Below are positions 1 through 9,219 of a stretch of DNA of 64,000 nt, one piece after another. Source of the DNA: Nitrospira sp. (GTDB taxonomy: Bacteria > Nitrospirota > Nitrospiria > Nitrospirales > Nitrospiraceae); the NCBI GenBank assembly GCA_024998625.1, contig JACOEL010000022.1:1-64000 (forward strand). The letters are read 5' to 3'. The position numbers and the translations under genes were made by a program. Positions within the stretch are counted from its first letter, which is position 1; every line of letters begins with the position of its first letter. The notes under the pieces are model-generated. The model saw only the letters and a list, made by a program, of their open reading frames with translations, was not told where the DNA came from and ran no database searches.

Positions 1-1
1 C

Positions 2-88
2 AGCCCAGGAACAGAGGTCCGCGTGGAAACGGGAATTAATCAGACCTTCCCTAGCGTGGTTTTTCGGGATGGCAGAACTTTGACTTAA
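2..88 (+). CDS. possible C-terminal end of an upstream gene (partial)
   Basis: Frame 2 is open from the left edge to a TAA at 86-88 and would give the last 28 residues of a protein ending in RDGRTLT. Another frame is open to almost the same place, so this is only a guess that the window starts inside a gene. No domain can be recognised in so short a stretch. Confidence 0.2.
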   Translation, partial: SPGTEVRVETGINQTFPSVVFRDGRTLT

Positions 89-111
89 CGGCGATCGACT
101 CTTAAATCGCT

Positions 112-720
112 ATGACAACTGGTCAGCTCATCGTTCTCTGGTATTCCGCAATTACGATCATCGTTATTCTCTTCTACAAGTCTGCCGAGGGGGCACGCGA
201 CAATCCCTACCTGATCTATGCTGTCATAACGTTTGCGGCCGTCCTGATTTACACAATGAAGGAGCACTCGCGAGCGAATAAGAAGAGAGTCCTTATATCC
301 GTCTCTATGCCGTTCGTTGCAGGAGCATTCTTCATTTACGCTTACATAGCATGGTCGAACTATCAGGATCGTGATCGGCTGGTCAGCGTCCCCACATCAG
401 AACTGCAGATACAGAATTTTCAAATTTCGCACCCATCTGGCGAACTATTTCCTCCAAGAGTCACTGGAAGGATTTATAACCTCTCAAATTTCACTCTGAA
501 AATGGTTACGCTAAAATACCAATTTGCGAAAACAGGCAAGTACAGCCCAGAGTATTCTGTCTCAATCGAGACAGTTACAAAGCCTGGTAGCTCGTCTGAT
601 TTCAGCTCCCCACTAAACGATGCTATTATCGAGTACCTTAGCGACGAGAATTGGACAGGAACGGAGGTTGAGATTAAAGAGGCTTTTGGTACAAAGAGTG
701 GAGTAAGCCTGTTTCCATAA
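112..720 (+). CDS. hypothetical membrane protein, 202 aa
   Basis: I do not recognise this protein. Three hydrophobic segments are visible at about residues 5-22, 33-49 and 59-81, followed by a soluble C-terminal part of about 120 residues rich in Ser, Thr and Tyr that probably folds as beta strands. No clear Shine-Dalgarno precedes the ATG. The gene is visibly richer in A+T than everything downstream of about 1.2 kb, which together with the next gene suggests accessory or transferred DNA. It is followed by another unknown gene after 15 nt, so the two are probably co-transcribed. Confidence 0.6.
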   Translation: MTTGQLIVLWYSAITIIVILFYKSAEGARDNPYLIYAVITFAAVLIYTMKEHSRANKKRVLISVSMPFVAGAFFIYAYIAWSNYQDRDRLVSVPTSELQIQNFQISHPSGELFPPRVTGRIYNLSNFTLKMVTLKYQFAKTGKYSPEYSVSIETVTKPGSSSDFSSPLNDAIIEYLSDENWTGTEVEIKEAFGTKSGVSLFP

Positions 721-735
721 AGGACGATCGTTACT

Positions 736-1041
736 ATGGGTGCTGACACTACATATCAGGAGTGGTATCTGACCCCGAGAGGGTGGGTTAGTGGTTCTTG
801 CAGCGCCAACTCCCCACTAATCCAATCGACTAATCCACCGGCTGACCGGGTCGAAACGTGGATCGAGAAAAACGAATCTCACGACGTGTACCCGTCTAGA
901 ATCCGTCCTACATGGGAATTGGTGTGGGCATCGAGTGAGTACAGCGATGAGGAGAGGAAGAGGCTGAGAGAGGCAATGCGGAACAAGCCAGCTCCTGAAT
1001 CTGAGGATCCTCATCAGGGATTCTGGAACTTTCCCATCTAA
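736..1041 (+). CDS. hypothetical protein, 101 aa
   Basis: This is a soluble, Trp- and Pro-containing protein with no family I can name. It has a charged stretch (about residues 70-82, EERKRLREAMRNK) that may form a helix. It starts 15 nt after the preceding membrane protein gene, on the same strand and with the same low G+C, so the pair probably forms a small operon. There is no signal peptide or membrane segment. Confidence 0.5.
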   Translation: MGADTTYQEWYLTPRGWVSGSCSANSPLIQSTNPPADRVETWIEKNESHDVYPSRIRPTWELVWASSEYSDEERKRLREAMRNKPAPESEDPHQGFWNFPI

Positions 1042-1476
1042 ATTAAGTGCGAAAGATTAGATAGGCTACTTGGCGGGTTGTTGCCTGTTAATTCGAAGCA
1101 TCTCGGTTGTCTTGAGGTGCTGGATGTGAAAATGAATTATAGGCCTTTCCCGTAGTATGCTTACAATCTATTCTCTTCTAAGGACGCGTGACTGCCATCT
1201 CAACCCATCCTATTCCCGTCATCATCCCCTCCTATGTGGACGTGCTACTGGCAGGTAGGTGTGGCGACGCTCGGAACGCCCTCAAAGCAGCAGCAGGAAC
1301 TCGTTCGGCAGCGAGGTGAGCTGTCCTGCTTCTCGCAGGTGGCGCCTCTTGTTCGAAGCTCCGTTCGTGCGGTGCACGGGACGGAGCAAGTTGAGGCGAC
1401 AAAGCTCATCTCACTGACGAATCCTGCTGGTGCTTTGTTCCCGGCGCGCAGAGTGTCGCCATGCCTGCCCGCCCCC
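1042..1476. other. intergenic region, composition boundary
   Basis: I see no convincing gene here. The first 150 bases resemble the A+T-rich pair to the left. From about 1200 the sequence takes on the G+C-rich composition of the rest of the window. Open frames in the right half are antisense extensions of tenA. Confidence 0.5.
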
Positions 1477-2145
1477 TCACACCGGCCACTTCTCCTCGTT
1501 CCAGGCCATCTCCCAAAACATCCACTCGTATTTCGAGCTGATGAGAAATGCCTGCTCCATGCGTTTCTTTTCCTCATGTCCCGCCGTGCGCGCCCAGGTA
1601 TCCACCCGGGCCCGCATCCATTCCTGTACGGCCTCGAATTCCGGCGAGGCATAGAGCATCAGCCAGTCCCGATAGGGATGTTTGGCAGGCGGCGATCCGT
1701 TCTTGAGGAAATGTTTGCCGACCACGCAGTAGATCCAGGCACAGGGCAGCGCCACGACGGCGATCTCGGTGGCCGTACCGCCTTGAGCGACTGCCAGCAT
1801 GTGGCGGGTATAGGCATAATTGGTGGGGGCCATCGGTTCGTTCAGCATATCGTGAGGGGAGAGTTTCCAGCGTTTGCCGTAGTTCTCGTGGAGGCTGCGT
1901 TCCACAGTGATGGTTTCTTCCGCCAGCTTGGCGAAGCGCAGGGCCGATTCTGAGTCGGGTGCCCGTAAAGATCCGGCGGCAAATACGCGAGCCAGCTCCG
2001 CGAGAAAGCGGGCATCCTGGAGAATGTAGTAGCGGAACTTCCGCTCCGCCAGCGTGCCCTTCCCGAGGGCCACAACAAACGGATGTGTCAGCTGGGCATC
2101 CCAGACGGGTTGGGCCAATTTGCGAAGATGATTCGAAAACGACAT
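1477..2145 (-). CDS. tenA: TenA family protein (aminopyrimidine aminohydrolase / thiaminase II)
   Basis: TenA proteins salvage thiamin by hydrolysing aminopyrimidine breakdown products in the cytosol. The 222-residue length fits the family. The family cysteine is present in the LPCAWIY segment, the substrate tyrosine in LMLYASPEF, and the late glutamate in the FWEMAW segment. I start at the ATG at 2145 because AAAGGAGG lies 8 nt upstream. A longer reading frame reaches 2238 but adds 31 residues outside the family. No other thiamin gene is nearby. It lies 119 nt after sthA on the same strand. Confidence 0.85.
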   Translation of the reverse strand: MSFSNHLRKLAQPVWDAQLTHPFVVALGKGTLAERKFRYYILQDARFLAELARVFAAGSLRAPDSESALRFAKLAEETITVERSLHENYGKRWKLSPHDMLNEPMAPTNYAYTRHMLAVAQGGTATEIAVVALPCAWIYCVVGKHFLKNGSPPAKHPYRDWLMLYASPEFEAVQEWMRARVDTWARTAGHEEKKRMEQAFLISSKYEWMFWEMAWNEEKWPV

Positions 2146-2264
2146 CCGGTGTTCCTCCTTTATCGGGGTCATGCTTCTCTCGTCGCTCGTGAAGCGTATC
2201 TCGTGGATCATTCCCGATACAGACTCATGCCGGTTCATTCATTGCCCGCTTCACGAACGACGCG

Positions 2265-3668
2265 TCACACTCTCGGCGGCCACGGTCTGGGCAACTGATT
2301 GATGCCGTCGAGGGCGGCGACGCGGTAACACTCCGCGAGTGTCGGGTAGTTGAACACGGCTTCGATGAAATAATCGATCTGGCCCTGATAGGCCATGACG
2401 GTCTGGCCGATGTGGATGAGTTCCGTGGCGCCGTCGCCGATCGCATGCACGCCGAGCAGTTGTCGGGTTTTGTTGTGAAAGAGCAGTTTCAGCATGCCGA
2501 GTTCGTCGCCGATGATCTGCCCACGGGCGATCTCCCTGTAGCGGGCGATGCCGACGGCATAGGGAACGCCGTTCTTGGTCAAGTCATCCTCGTTGCGGCC
2601 GACCATGGAAATTTCAGGGATCGAATAAATGCCGTACGGCATCAGCTCGGACTGGGTTTGGCAGGGAATGCCAAAGGCATGGCAGGCGGCATGGCGTCCT
2701 TGCTGCATGGACGTCGAGGCGAGCGCGGGAAAGCCGATGATGTCGCCCGCCGCATAGATGTGCGGCACCGTCGTCTGGTAGTGTTCGTTGACCTTCAGTC
2801 GCCCACGGTCGTCCGCTGCGAGTCCGATCGTCTCCAGGTTAAGCGTGGCGCTGGCGCCGGTGCGGCCGACCGAATAGAGCACCGTGGTTGCGGCGATTTC
2901 TTTGCCGCTTTTTAGACGGACGATGACCTGCTCCTGGGGCTGTCGTTCGACGGACACGACTTCTTCGTTGAACCGGAGGGTCACGCCGATGCTGCGCATG
3001 TGGTACTGGAGGGCTTCGATCGTTTCCTGATCGACAAACTCCAGCAGGCGCGGGCGGCGTTCGATGAGGGTGACGTGAATGCCCATGGTCGCCAGGATCG
3101 AGGCATATTCCGCGCCGATCACCCCCCCGCCAATAATGGTGAGCGACTTGGGAAGTGTTTTCAGGGTCAGTAGGCCGTCGGTGTCGATGATGCTGTGATC
3201 GTCGAAGGGAATATGTGAGGGCCGGGCGGGAACAGTTCCGCAGGCGATGACCACAAAGTCGGCCGTATGCTCCACGAGGTCGTCGGAACGTTCGATGCGC
3301 AGGCGGTGCGGATCGACGAAACTGGCGGTGCCGAACCAGAGGTCGACATTGTTGCGCGTCATCTGGTTCTGGATGATCTCGATTTCCCGGTTGATGACGT
3401 GGTTGGCGCGGAAGGTGAGATCTTCCATCGTGATGTCTTGTTTGACGCGATAACTGGCGCCATACAGGCTGCGCTGCTGGAAACCCGACAGATAGAGTGC
3501 GGCCTCGCGGAGAGATTTGCTGGGGATGGTGCCGGTGTTGGTACAGACGCCGCCGACGACCCGTTTGCGTTCGACGATGCCGACTTTTTTCCCCAGCTTG
3601 GCCGCCTGGATGGCAGCTTTCTGCCCTGCCGGGCCGGTTCCGATGACCAGCAGATCGTAGTGCGCCAT
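2265..3668 (-). CDS. sthA: soluble Si-specific NAD(P)+ transhydrogenase
   Basis: This flavoprotein moves hydride between NADPH and NAD+ in the cytosol. The 467-residue protein opens with the FAD-binding GTGPAGQKAA loop. It carries CTNTGTIPSK where the redox-active dithiol of lipoamide dehydrogenases would be CXXXXC, and the single-Cys form is characteristic of SthA. A second nucleotide loop (IGGGVIGAEYAS) lies near residue 180 and the C-terminal dimerisation domain is complete. It is a stand-alone gene in a minus-strand run. A mercuric reductase or lipoamide dehydrogenase is unlikely because the second cysteine is missing. Confidence 0.88.
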   Translation of the reverse strand: MAHYDLLVIGTGPAGQKAAIQAAKLGKKVGIVERKRVVGGVCTNTGTIPSKSLREAALYLSGFQQRSLYGASYRVKQDITMEDLTFRANHVINREIEIIQNQMTRNNVDLWFGTASFVDPHRLRIERSDDLVEHTADFVVIACGTVPARPSHIPFDDHSIIDTDGLLTLKTLPKSLTIIGGGVIGAEYASILATMGIHVTLIERRPRLLEFVDQETIEALQYHMRSIGVTLRFNEEVVSVERQPQEQVIVRLKSGKEIAATTVLYSVGRTGASATLNLETIGLAADDRGRLKVNEHYQTTVPHIYAAGDIIGFPALASTSMQQGRHAACHAFGIPCQTQSELMPYGIYSIPEISMVGRNEDDLTKNGVPYAVGIARYREIARGQIIGDELGMLKLLFHNKTRQLLGVHAIGDGATELIHIGQTVMAYQGQIDYFIEAVFNYPTLAECYRVAALDGINQLPRPWPPRV

Positions 3669-3842
3669 GGTGTCTTGCTTATCGTTCGTACTTCGTGAAG
3701 CGTGAAGCGTCTTGTGCCGTGAAACGGAGCCACGCGCTCATAAAGAAGATCTCCAGCTCTTCCGCGTTCTCAGCCATGCGCCATACGCTCTTCTCGGCTT
3801 GTGCGAGATACGGGAGACGCGTCACGGGTCGACGTTCACGCA

Positions 3843-4529
3843 TCAGCTGGCCGTGACCAGTTTACGCGCGAATCGGAATGCCTCTTCAAGGTCCGGCAGC
3901 TGCGCGAGTTCGGGGGTGATTTGGAGATACCGAACCTTGTTGTCCTTGTCCACGACAAGCAGGGCGCGACTCAGCACATGGGGGTCTTTGAGTAGAAGTC
4001 CGTGGGCCTTACCGAAATCGGCGGCGCGGAAATCAGAGAGGAAGGTCACATTGGCGATCTTCGCTTCCTCGGCGAAACGTTTTTGCGCAAAAGGCGTATC
4101 GATGCTGATGGTGATGAGCTCGACCATTCGATCGAGGCCCATGTTCTTCTCGCTCAGGTAGTGGGTCTGTTGCTCGCAGACCTTGGTGTCGAGAGACGGC
4201 ACGATACTGATAATACGGACCTTGCCCTTCCCTTTCGTGTCGTTGATCGGCACCATCGATAAATCGGTCTGAGTGAGCTTCACGTCGCGCAACTTGTCGC
4301 CGACTTTGATGCCCATCCCCGAGAGCATCAACGGCTTGCCCTGAAACAGGACGTTGTTGCCTTCTCCGGCGAGGGCGCTGCCGTCGGCCACCGGCATATT
4401 TCTGTATGAAAAATCAGAGTGGCCCGAGCTGGGCAAGGTCCCGCAGCCGCTGAGGCCCAGGCACAGGAATGCCGCTAGAAAGTGAGATGTCGAAGCGCCG
4501 GGGATCATACGGGTATGGGTTGATGCCAT
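3843..4529 (-). CDS. tpx: thiol peroxidase-like lipoprotein
   Basis: The protein belongs to the Tpx branch of peroxiredoxins, which reduce hydroperoxides. The 228-residue chain begins with a lipoprotein signal (lipobox LSGC, Cys29), so it should be membrane-anchored outside the cytosol, unlike usual cytosolic Tpx. The peroxidatic cysteine is Cys118 in PSLDTKVCEQQT. At the resolving position, where FAQxRFC is usual, the sequence reads FAQKRFAEE, so Ala153 replaces the cysteine and a one-Cys mechanism is implied. GGAGA lies 6 nt before the ATG. The gene stands alone, 70 nt upstream of the hydrolase gene in the minus-strand run. Confidence 0.85.
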   Translation of the reverse strand: MASTHTRMIPGASTSHFLAAFLCLGLSGCGTLPSSGHSDFSYRNMPVADGSALAGEGNNVLFQGKPLMLSGMGIKVGDKLRDVKLTQTDLSMVPINDTKGKGKVRIISIVPSLDTKVCEQQTHYLSEKNMGLDRMVELITISIDTPFAQKRFAEEAKIANVTFLSDFRAADFGKAHGLLLKDPHVLSRALLVVDKDNKVRYLQITPELAQLPDLEEAFRFARKLVTAS

Positions 4530-4599
4530 AGACTATCTCCATCGAAGAGGAATGTAGGCTCAGTGTGCTCTGTCACTGTATGGCCGGTTCGTTGGGCTG

Positions 4600-5565
4600 T
4601 CAAGGTTGAAGGAATTCCGTAATGTGCCGGTTCACCACCTGCGGTTGTTCCCACTGCGGGATATGGCCGGCGCCGGGAATCATGATGAACCGGGCCTGCG
4701 GAATCGTGGCCTGGAGATCGCGGCCGACCTGCGGGGGAAAGAGGCGATCCTGTTCGCCCCACAGAATCAGGGTGGAATGGTGGATGTCCTTGAGCCTGGG
4801 CGCAAAGTGCTGTTCCCACAGGGGCAGGCTATCACGGAGCGACATGAGGGGAGTAATCATATCCTCGCGTTGACGGTTCCGGTTGGAGCGGTCCAGCACT
4901 GCCGGTGTTACCAACGTGTGGTCGTAAATGATTTCTTTTAGCACGGCCTCCATGGTGCGGTTGCCGACAAACAGGGCTCCGACGCGGGCCAGCCAGGCGG
5001 GGACGCTGGTGTTCAGGGCGCGTTGCATCAGCGGGCTGGCCAGTCGTTCACGCACATGATCAGGCAAACTGTCGATCAGCACCAGGCGCGACACCCGATC
5101 GGGATGGGTTAGGGCCATACCAATAGCCACGCCGCCGCCCATGGAGTTGCCGATCAAGGTGGCGGTCGGAAGCCCGAGCGCATCCATGAAGCCGCGTATC
5201 GATTCGATCAAATCCTCAGGCCGGTAGTCGAGAGGAGGTTTGTCCGAGAGGCCTGAGCCGATCAGGTCTGGCGTGATGACGCGGAATTGTCGGGCGAGAG
5301 GGATCTGTTGATATTCCCACTGCCACATCGAACCACCATACCCGTGGAGCAAGATGAGCGGCGAGCCCTGGCCTTCGTCGAGATAGGCGATGCGGTGGCC
5401 GTTGACCGAGGCGGTGCGGATGGGAAATCGTTGGAAGCCGTCGAACCAGCGGGGGATCTCTGGAGTCGCCGCACAACCGCTCATGAGGACCGCTGCGAGA
5501 CAGAAGGTTAGGACGTGTGACGACGCGACGGCGGTACACCGGACCTGCCACGCCGAGAGCCTCAC
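4600..5565 (-). CDS. alpha/beta hydrolase, predicted lipoprotein
   Basis: This 321-residue alpha/beta-hydrolase-fold protein has a lipoprotein signal ending in the lipobox LMSGC near residue 30, so it should be anchored outside the cytosol. The nucleophile elbow is GNSMGGG, the acid is probably the Asp of WGEQDRLFP, and the histidine is in GAGHIPQWEQP. The oxyanion HGYGGS segment is also present. The substrate cannot be read from sequence. The GTG start lies 2 nt after the pycB stop with GGAG just before it, which suggests translational coupling to the carboxylase genes. Confidence 0.8.
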   Translation of the reverse strand: MRLSAWQVRCTAVASSHVLTFCLAAVLMSGCAATPEIPRWFDGFQRFPIRTASVNGHRIAYLDEGQGSPLILLHGYGGSMWQWEYQQIPLARQFRVITPDLIGSGLSDKPPLDYRPEDLIESIRGFMDALGLPTATLIGNSMGGGVAIGMALTHPDRVSRLVLIDSLPDHVRERLASPLMQRALNTSVPAWLARVGALFVGNRTMEAVLKEIIYDHTLVTPAVLDRSNRNRQREDMITPLMSLRDSLPLWEQHFAPRLKDIHHSTLILWGEQDRLFPPQVGRDLQATIPQARFIMIPGAGHIPQWEQPQVVNRHITEFLQP

Positions 5566-5567
5566 GG

Positions 5568-7556
5568 CTACTCCAGTTGAATGACGGTTTCGTCGATTTT
5601 GACGTTGTCGCCTTCGACGACCAGAATCGCCGCGACTCGCCCGTCCATAGGCGCCGGGACCTGGCTTTCCATCTTCATGGCCTCAATGATCAGGAGCGGA
5701 TCGCCGGTCTTCACCTGGGCGCCGTCCGTCACCAGGACTTTCACGACACGACCCGGCATCGGCGGGGCGACATCGCCGGGCTTGGTCGGCCGGGGACGTT
5801 TCGGCTTGCTCGTGCTGCTGGCTCCGGGGGATTCGGGCACACCGGCCAGCACTTCCTGCAGCGGTTCTAGTGAGACTTCCTGCAACCGGTCGTTGACCCG
5901 GATATAGTAGGGCTTGCGGCCGTCGGTGGTGCGGCCTGAGCCGGAGACCACGACATGGTAATTCTCGCCATGCACGGTGATATTGAATTCAGCCGGGGCG
6001 AGGTGGAGATCGTGGGCCACGGCAGGACCCTTGGTTTCGGTCGGTTCAAGCGGCTCGGGTCGGAGTTCGCCTCGTTCGCGCGCCTCGAAGAAGTCCCTGG
6101 CAATTGCCGGAAAGAGGGCAAACGACAGTTGGTCCTCCAGCGTCGTGGCGGACTCAGGCATGTCCTTCTTGAGTTTTTCAAACTCGGACTCAAGCCGGTC
6201 GGCAGGCCGTCCCTTGACCGGCTCTTCATCCCCGATGGCCCTTGCCATGATTTCCTTATCAACCGGGCCGGGAGCCCGACCGTAGAGGCCGAGGAAATAA
6301 TTCTTGGTCTCCGTGGTGATGACTTTGTACCGCTCGCCCTGTTCACCCGTGAGTACGTTGAGGGTGGCCTGGGTGCCGACGATCTGGCTGGTCGGTGTGA
6401 CGAGGGGCGGATACCCCATGTCTTTGCGGACACGGGGGATTTCGTCCATCACTTCCTTCATTCGATCCAGCGCATTTTGTTCGGCCAATTGGGCGGCGAG
6501 ATTGGACAGCATGCCGCCGGGGATTTGTGACGTCAGAATCTCGGCATCCACGCCGGTGAAGTCGCTTTCAAATTGCCGGTACTTACGGCGCACGTTTCGG
6601 AAATGCTCCGCAATGGGTTGCAGGTCCTCCAGGTCCAATCCGCTGTCATAGGGCGTGCCCCGCAGCGCAGCCACCATGGATTCGGTGGGGGGATGAGAGG
6701 CGCCTCCGGCAAGCGGAGAAATGGAGGTGTCTAGGAGATCGAGTCCCGCCATGACCGCCATCAGGGCCGACATGGTTCCCATGCCCGACGTATAGTGGGA
6801 GTGCAGGTGGATGGGCACACGAACCGCCGCTTTGAGGCTCTTGACCAGACGGTAGGCGTCGACAGGTGCCAGCAGTCCGGCCATGTCCTTGATGCAAATC
6901 GTATCCGCGCCCAGGTCTTCCAACCGTTTGCCCATCGTGACAAACCCATCCAGCCGGTGGACCGGACTGGTGGTATAGGAGATGGCGGCTTCCACATGCT
7001 TTTCGCAGGCTTTGACTTCACGGATGGCCCGCTCCAGATTGCGGACGTCGTTGAGGGCGTCGAAGATGCGGAAGACATCGATGCCGTTAAATGCCGAGCG
7101 CTCGATAAACTTCTCCAGCACGTCGTCGGCGTAGTGGCGATACCCGACCAGGTTCTGGCCGCGCAACAACATTTGCAGCTTCGTCTTCGGCATCGCCGCG
7201 CGGAGGGCGCGCAGGCGTTCCCACGGATCTTCTTTGAGGAACCGGAGGCAGGTATCGAAGGTGGCGCCGCCCCAGACTTCCAACGACCAGAATCCCACGG
7301 CGTCCAGTTTTTGGGCGATGGGCAACATGTCCTCGGTGCGCATCCTGGTTGCGAGCAGGCATTGGTGTCCGTCGCGCAAGGCGACTTCGGTCATCAACAG
7401 CTTTTTCCCCGGGGCCGGGGTCACGCGGAACTCAGGGCTCGCCGACTGCGGAGCCTGGACGGCGCGTGAAGCTGCGGGCCGGCTGGGTTTTGCAGGCACC
7501 GTCTTCTTCGCGGGGCTTTTCTTCGGGGCGGTCTTCTTAGTCTTTTTCGTTGCCAT
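5568..7556 (-). CDS. pycB: biotin-dependent carboxylase, carboxyltransferase plus biotin-carrier subunit
   Basis: The protein transfers carboxyl from biotin to a 2-oxoacid. It matches the oxaloacetate decarboxylase alpha / pyruvate carboxylase B architecture: HMGL-like carboxyltransferase domain (about residues 55-320, beginning TEVALRDGHQ), a conserved middle domain, and a C-terminal biotinyl domain with EAMKM, biotinylated on about Lys628. A Lys/Ala/Pro-rich extension of about 45 residues precedes the catalytic domain. The frame stays open to 8366 but that part is antisense-frame shadow over pycA, so the ATG at 7556 is chosen. It could equally be the large subunit of 2-oxoglutarate carboxylase (CfiA type). 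Confidence 0.85.
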   Translation of the reverse strand: MATKKTKKTAPKKSPAKKTVPAKPSRPAASRAVQAPQSASPEFRVTPAPGKKLLMTEVALRDGHQCLLATRMRTEDMLPIAQKLDAVGFWSLEVWGGATFDTCLRFLKEDPWERLRALRAAMPKTKLQMLLRGQNLVGYRHYADDVLEKFIERSAFNGIDVFRIFDALNDVRNLERAIREVKACEKHVEAAISYTTSPVHRLDGFVTMGKRLEDLGADTICIKDMAGLLAPVDAYRLVKSLKAAVRVPIHLHSHYTSGMGTMSALMAVMAGLDLLDTSISPLAGGASHPPTESMVAALRGTPYDSGLDLEDLQPIAEHFRNVRRKYRQFESDFTGVDAEILTSQIPGGMLSNLAAQLAEQNALDRMKEVMDEIPRVRKDMGYPPLVTPTSQIVGTQATLNVLTGEQGERYKVITTETKNYFLGLYGRAPGPVDKEIMARAIGDEEPVKGRPADRLESEFEKLKKDMPESATTLEDQLSFALFPAIARDFFEARERGELRPEPLEPTETKGPAVAHDLHLAPAEFNITVHGENYHVVVSGSGRTTDGRKPYYIRVNDRLQEVSLEPLQEVLAGVPESPGASSTSKPKRPRPTKPGDVAPPMPGRVVKVLVTDGAQVKTGDPLLIIEAMKMESQVPAPMDGRVAAILVVEGDNVKIDETVIQLE

Positions 7557-7627
7557 ACTGGCGGCCTTCGGCGGCGAATCCGCTCGCGTAACAGGGTTGA
7601 GGTGTTGGTGCCGAGTGGCTGGGGAGG

Positions 7628-9046
7628 TCAGAGTCCTTCGTACGCGGCAATCGCTGCGGAGATCGCCAGCACCAGGTCCTCGGGCTCCTCGGATTCTTCG
7701 TATTGATACAGGTCCGGATGGGTTTCCAGGTAGGACGTATCGAATCGTCCGGCTTGAAAATCCTGTTCCATCATCACGTTCTTCATGAACGGAATGGTCG
7801 TTTTTACCCCCCGCAGCACATACTCTTCGAGTGAGCGCCGCATGCGGCTCACGGCCTCTTCCCATGTGCGCCCGCGGACGGTGAGTTTCGCCAGCAGCGC
7901 ATCGTAGTAGGGAGGAATTGTGTAATCGCGATAGACCGCGCCGTCGATGCGGACCCCGATCCCGCCGGGCGACAGATAGGCGGTGATGGTGCCCGTGCAG
8001 GGCATGAAGTTGTTGCGGGGGTCTTCGGCATTGATGCGGCACTGAATCGCATGGCCCTGTAGCGTCACATCTTTTTGCCGGATCTCCAGCGGCTTCCCCG
8101 CCGCAATGGAAATTTGATTCCGGACGATGTCGATGGCCGTAATCTGTTCCGTGACGGTATGTTCTACTTGGAGGCGGGGATTCATTTCCATGAAATAGAA
8201 ATGGCCCTCGTGGTCGAGGAGAAACTCGACGGTGCCGGCATTGTCGTAGTGCACCGCTTTTGCGATGGCAATGGCGGCCTCGCCCATTTGGGCGCGCAGT
8301 TTGGGCGTCAGGATCAAGGACGGGGCGATTTCGATCAGTTTCTGGTGCCGGCGCTGGATGGAACAATCCCGCTCGCCCAGGTGGATGATGTTGCCGTGTT
8401 TGTCGCCGAGGATTTGAAATTCGATATGGTGCGGCCGCTCGATGTATTTCTCGATGAAGATACTGCCGTCGCCGAACGCGGCCTGCGCTTCTCGCGACGC
8501 GACGTCAATGTTCTCCCGCAACTCCTGATCGGACCGCACCACACGCAGGCCTCGTCCCCCGCCGCCGGCGCTGGCCTTGATCATGACCGGGTAGTTGATC
8601 TGATGGGCGAAGGCCAAGGCTTCATCGACACTGGTGACTCCGCCTTCGGTGCCGGGCACGATCGGGACGCCTGCCTGTTGGGCGATCTGCCGCGCCTTCA
8701 CTTTGCTGCCCATGAGGTCGATCGTTTCGGGAGACGGACCAATGAAGGTAATGCCGGAGGTTTGGCAGAGCCGGGCGAATTTGGTGTTTTCCGAGAGGAA
8801 TCCGTATCCGGGATGAATCGCGTCGGCGCCGATGCGCTTGGCGATCTCCACGATCTGTTTCCCGTCCAGGAAGCCTTTGACAGGTCCCGGACCTACGAGG
8901 TAGGACTCGTCGGCCTTTTTGACGTAGATCCCGGAAGAGTCGGCTTCAGAATAGATCGCCGCCGTCGCGATATTAAGCTCACGACAGCCACGGATGATGC
9001 GCATGGCGATTTCGCCACGGTTGGCAATAAGGATCTTCCGAAACAT
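7628..9046 (-). CDS. pycA: biotin carboxylase subunit (PycA/CfiB/AccC-like)
   Basis: The 472-residue ATP-grasp enzyme carboxylates biotin using bicarbonate and ATP. It starts MFRKILIANRGEIAMRI as the family does. It has the glycine-rich ATP loop KASAGGGGRGLRVV, the EMNPRLQVEHTVTE catalytic segment and the usual C-terminal domain. It is followed 71 nt later by pycB on the same strand, so the two form one enzyme. An AccC role in fatty acid synthesis is possible, but the neighbour argues for a 2-oxoacid carboxylase feeding the TCA cycle. Confidence 0.88.
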   Translation of the reverse strand: MFRKILIANRGEIAMRIIRGCRELNIATAAIYSEADSSGIYVKKADESYLVGPGPVKGFLDGKQIVEIAKRIGADAIHPGYGFLSENTKFARLCQTSGITFIGPSPETIDLMGSKVKARQIAQQAGVPIVPGTEGGVTSVDEALAFAHQINYPVMIKASAGGGGRGLRVVRSDQELRENIDVASREAQAAFGDGSIFIEKYIERPHHIEFQILGDKHGNIIHLGERDCSIQRRHQKLIEIAPSLILTPKLRAQMGEAAIAIAKAVHYDNAGTVEFLLDHEGHFYFMEMNPRLQVEHTVTEQITAIDIVRNQISIAAGKPLEIRQKDVTLQGHAIQCRINAEDPRNNFMPCTGTITAYLSPGGIGVRIDGAVYRDYTIPPYYDALLAKLTVRGRTWEEAVSRMRRSLEEYVLRGVKTTIPFMKNVMMEQDFQAGRFDTSYLETHPDLYQYEESEEPEDLVLAISAAIAAYEGL

Positions 9047-9183
9047 GATGGGATTGCGAGAGGCTTGGAGCCGTAGCCCACCTCTGATCCGCCTCCAAAA
9101 AGATCGCGTAACCTAGCATAGGGTCAAGAGAGTTGTCGAGACGAACCAAGACGAAAGGGCAGACTGTGGGAGGGGCGGAAACG

Positions 9184-9208
9184 GGCAGGAGGTGAGGCAC
9201 CTCCTGCC
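9184..9208 (-). terminator. hairpin downstream of the TIG-domain gene
   Basis: A perfect 10-bp stem (GGCAGGAGGT / ACCTCCTGCC) with a 5-nt loop lies 11 nt after the stop of the minus-strand gene at 9220. The T-tract on that strand is weak (CGTTTCC), so termination efficiency is uncertain. Confidence 0.5.
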
Positions 9209-9219
9209 TGACGAGTCTT

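Noticed and set aside
1234-1953. 239-codon open frame on the plus strand
   Set aside because: It runs antisense through tenA, which has an excellent ribosome site and a known family.
7557-8366. Upstream extension of the pycB reading frame, 270 codons
   Set aside because: It overlaps pycA in another frame of the same strand and has no family similarity; the ATG at 7556 begins a normal-length protein.
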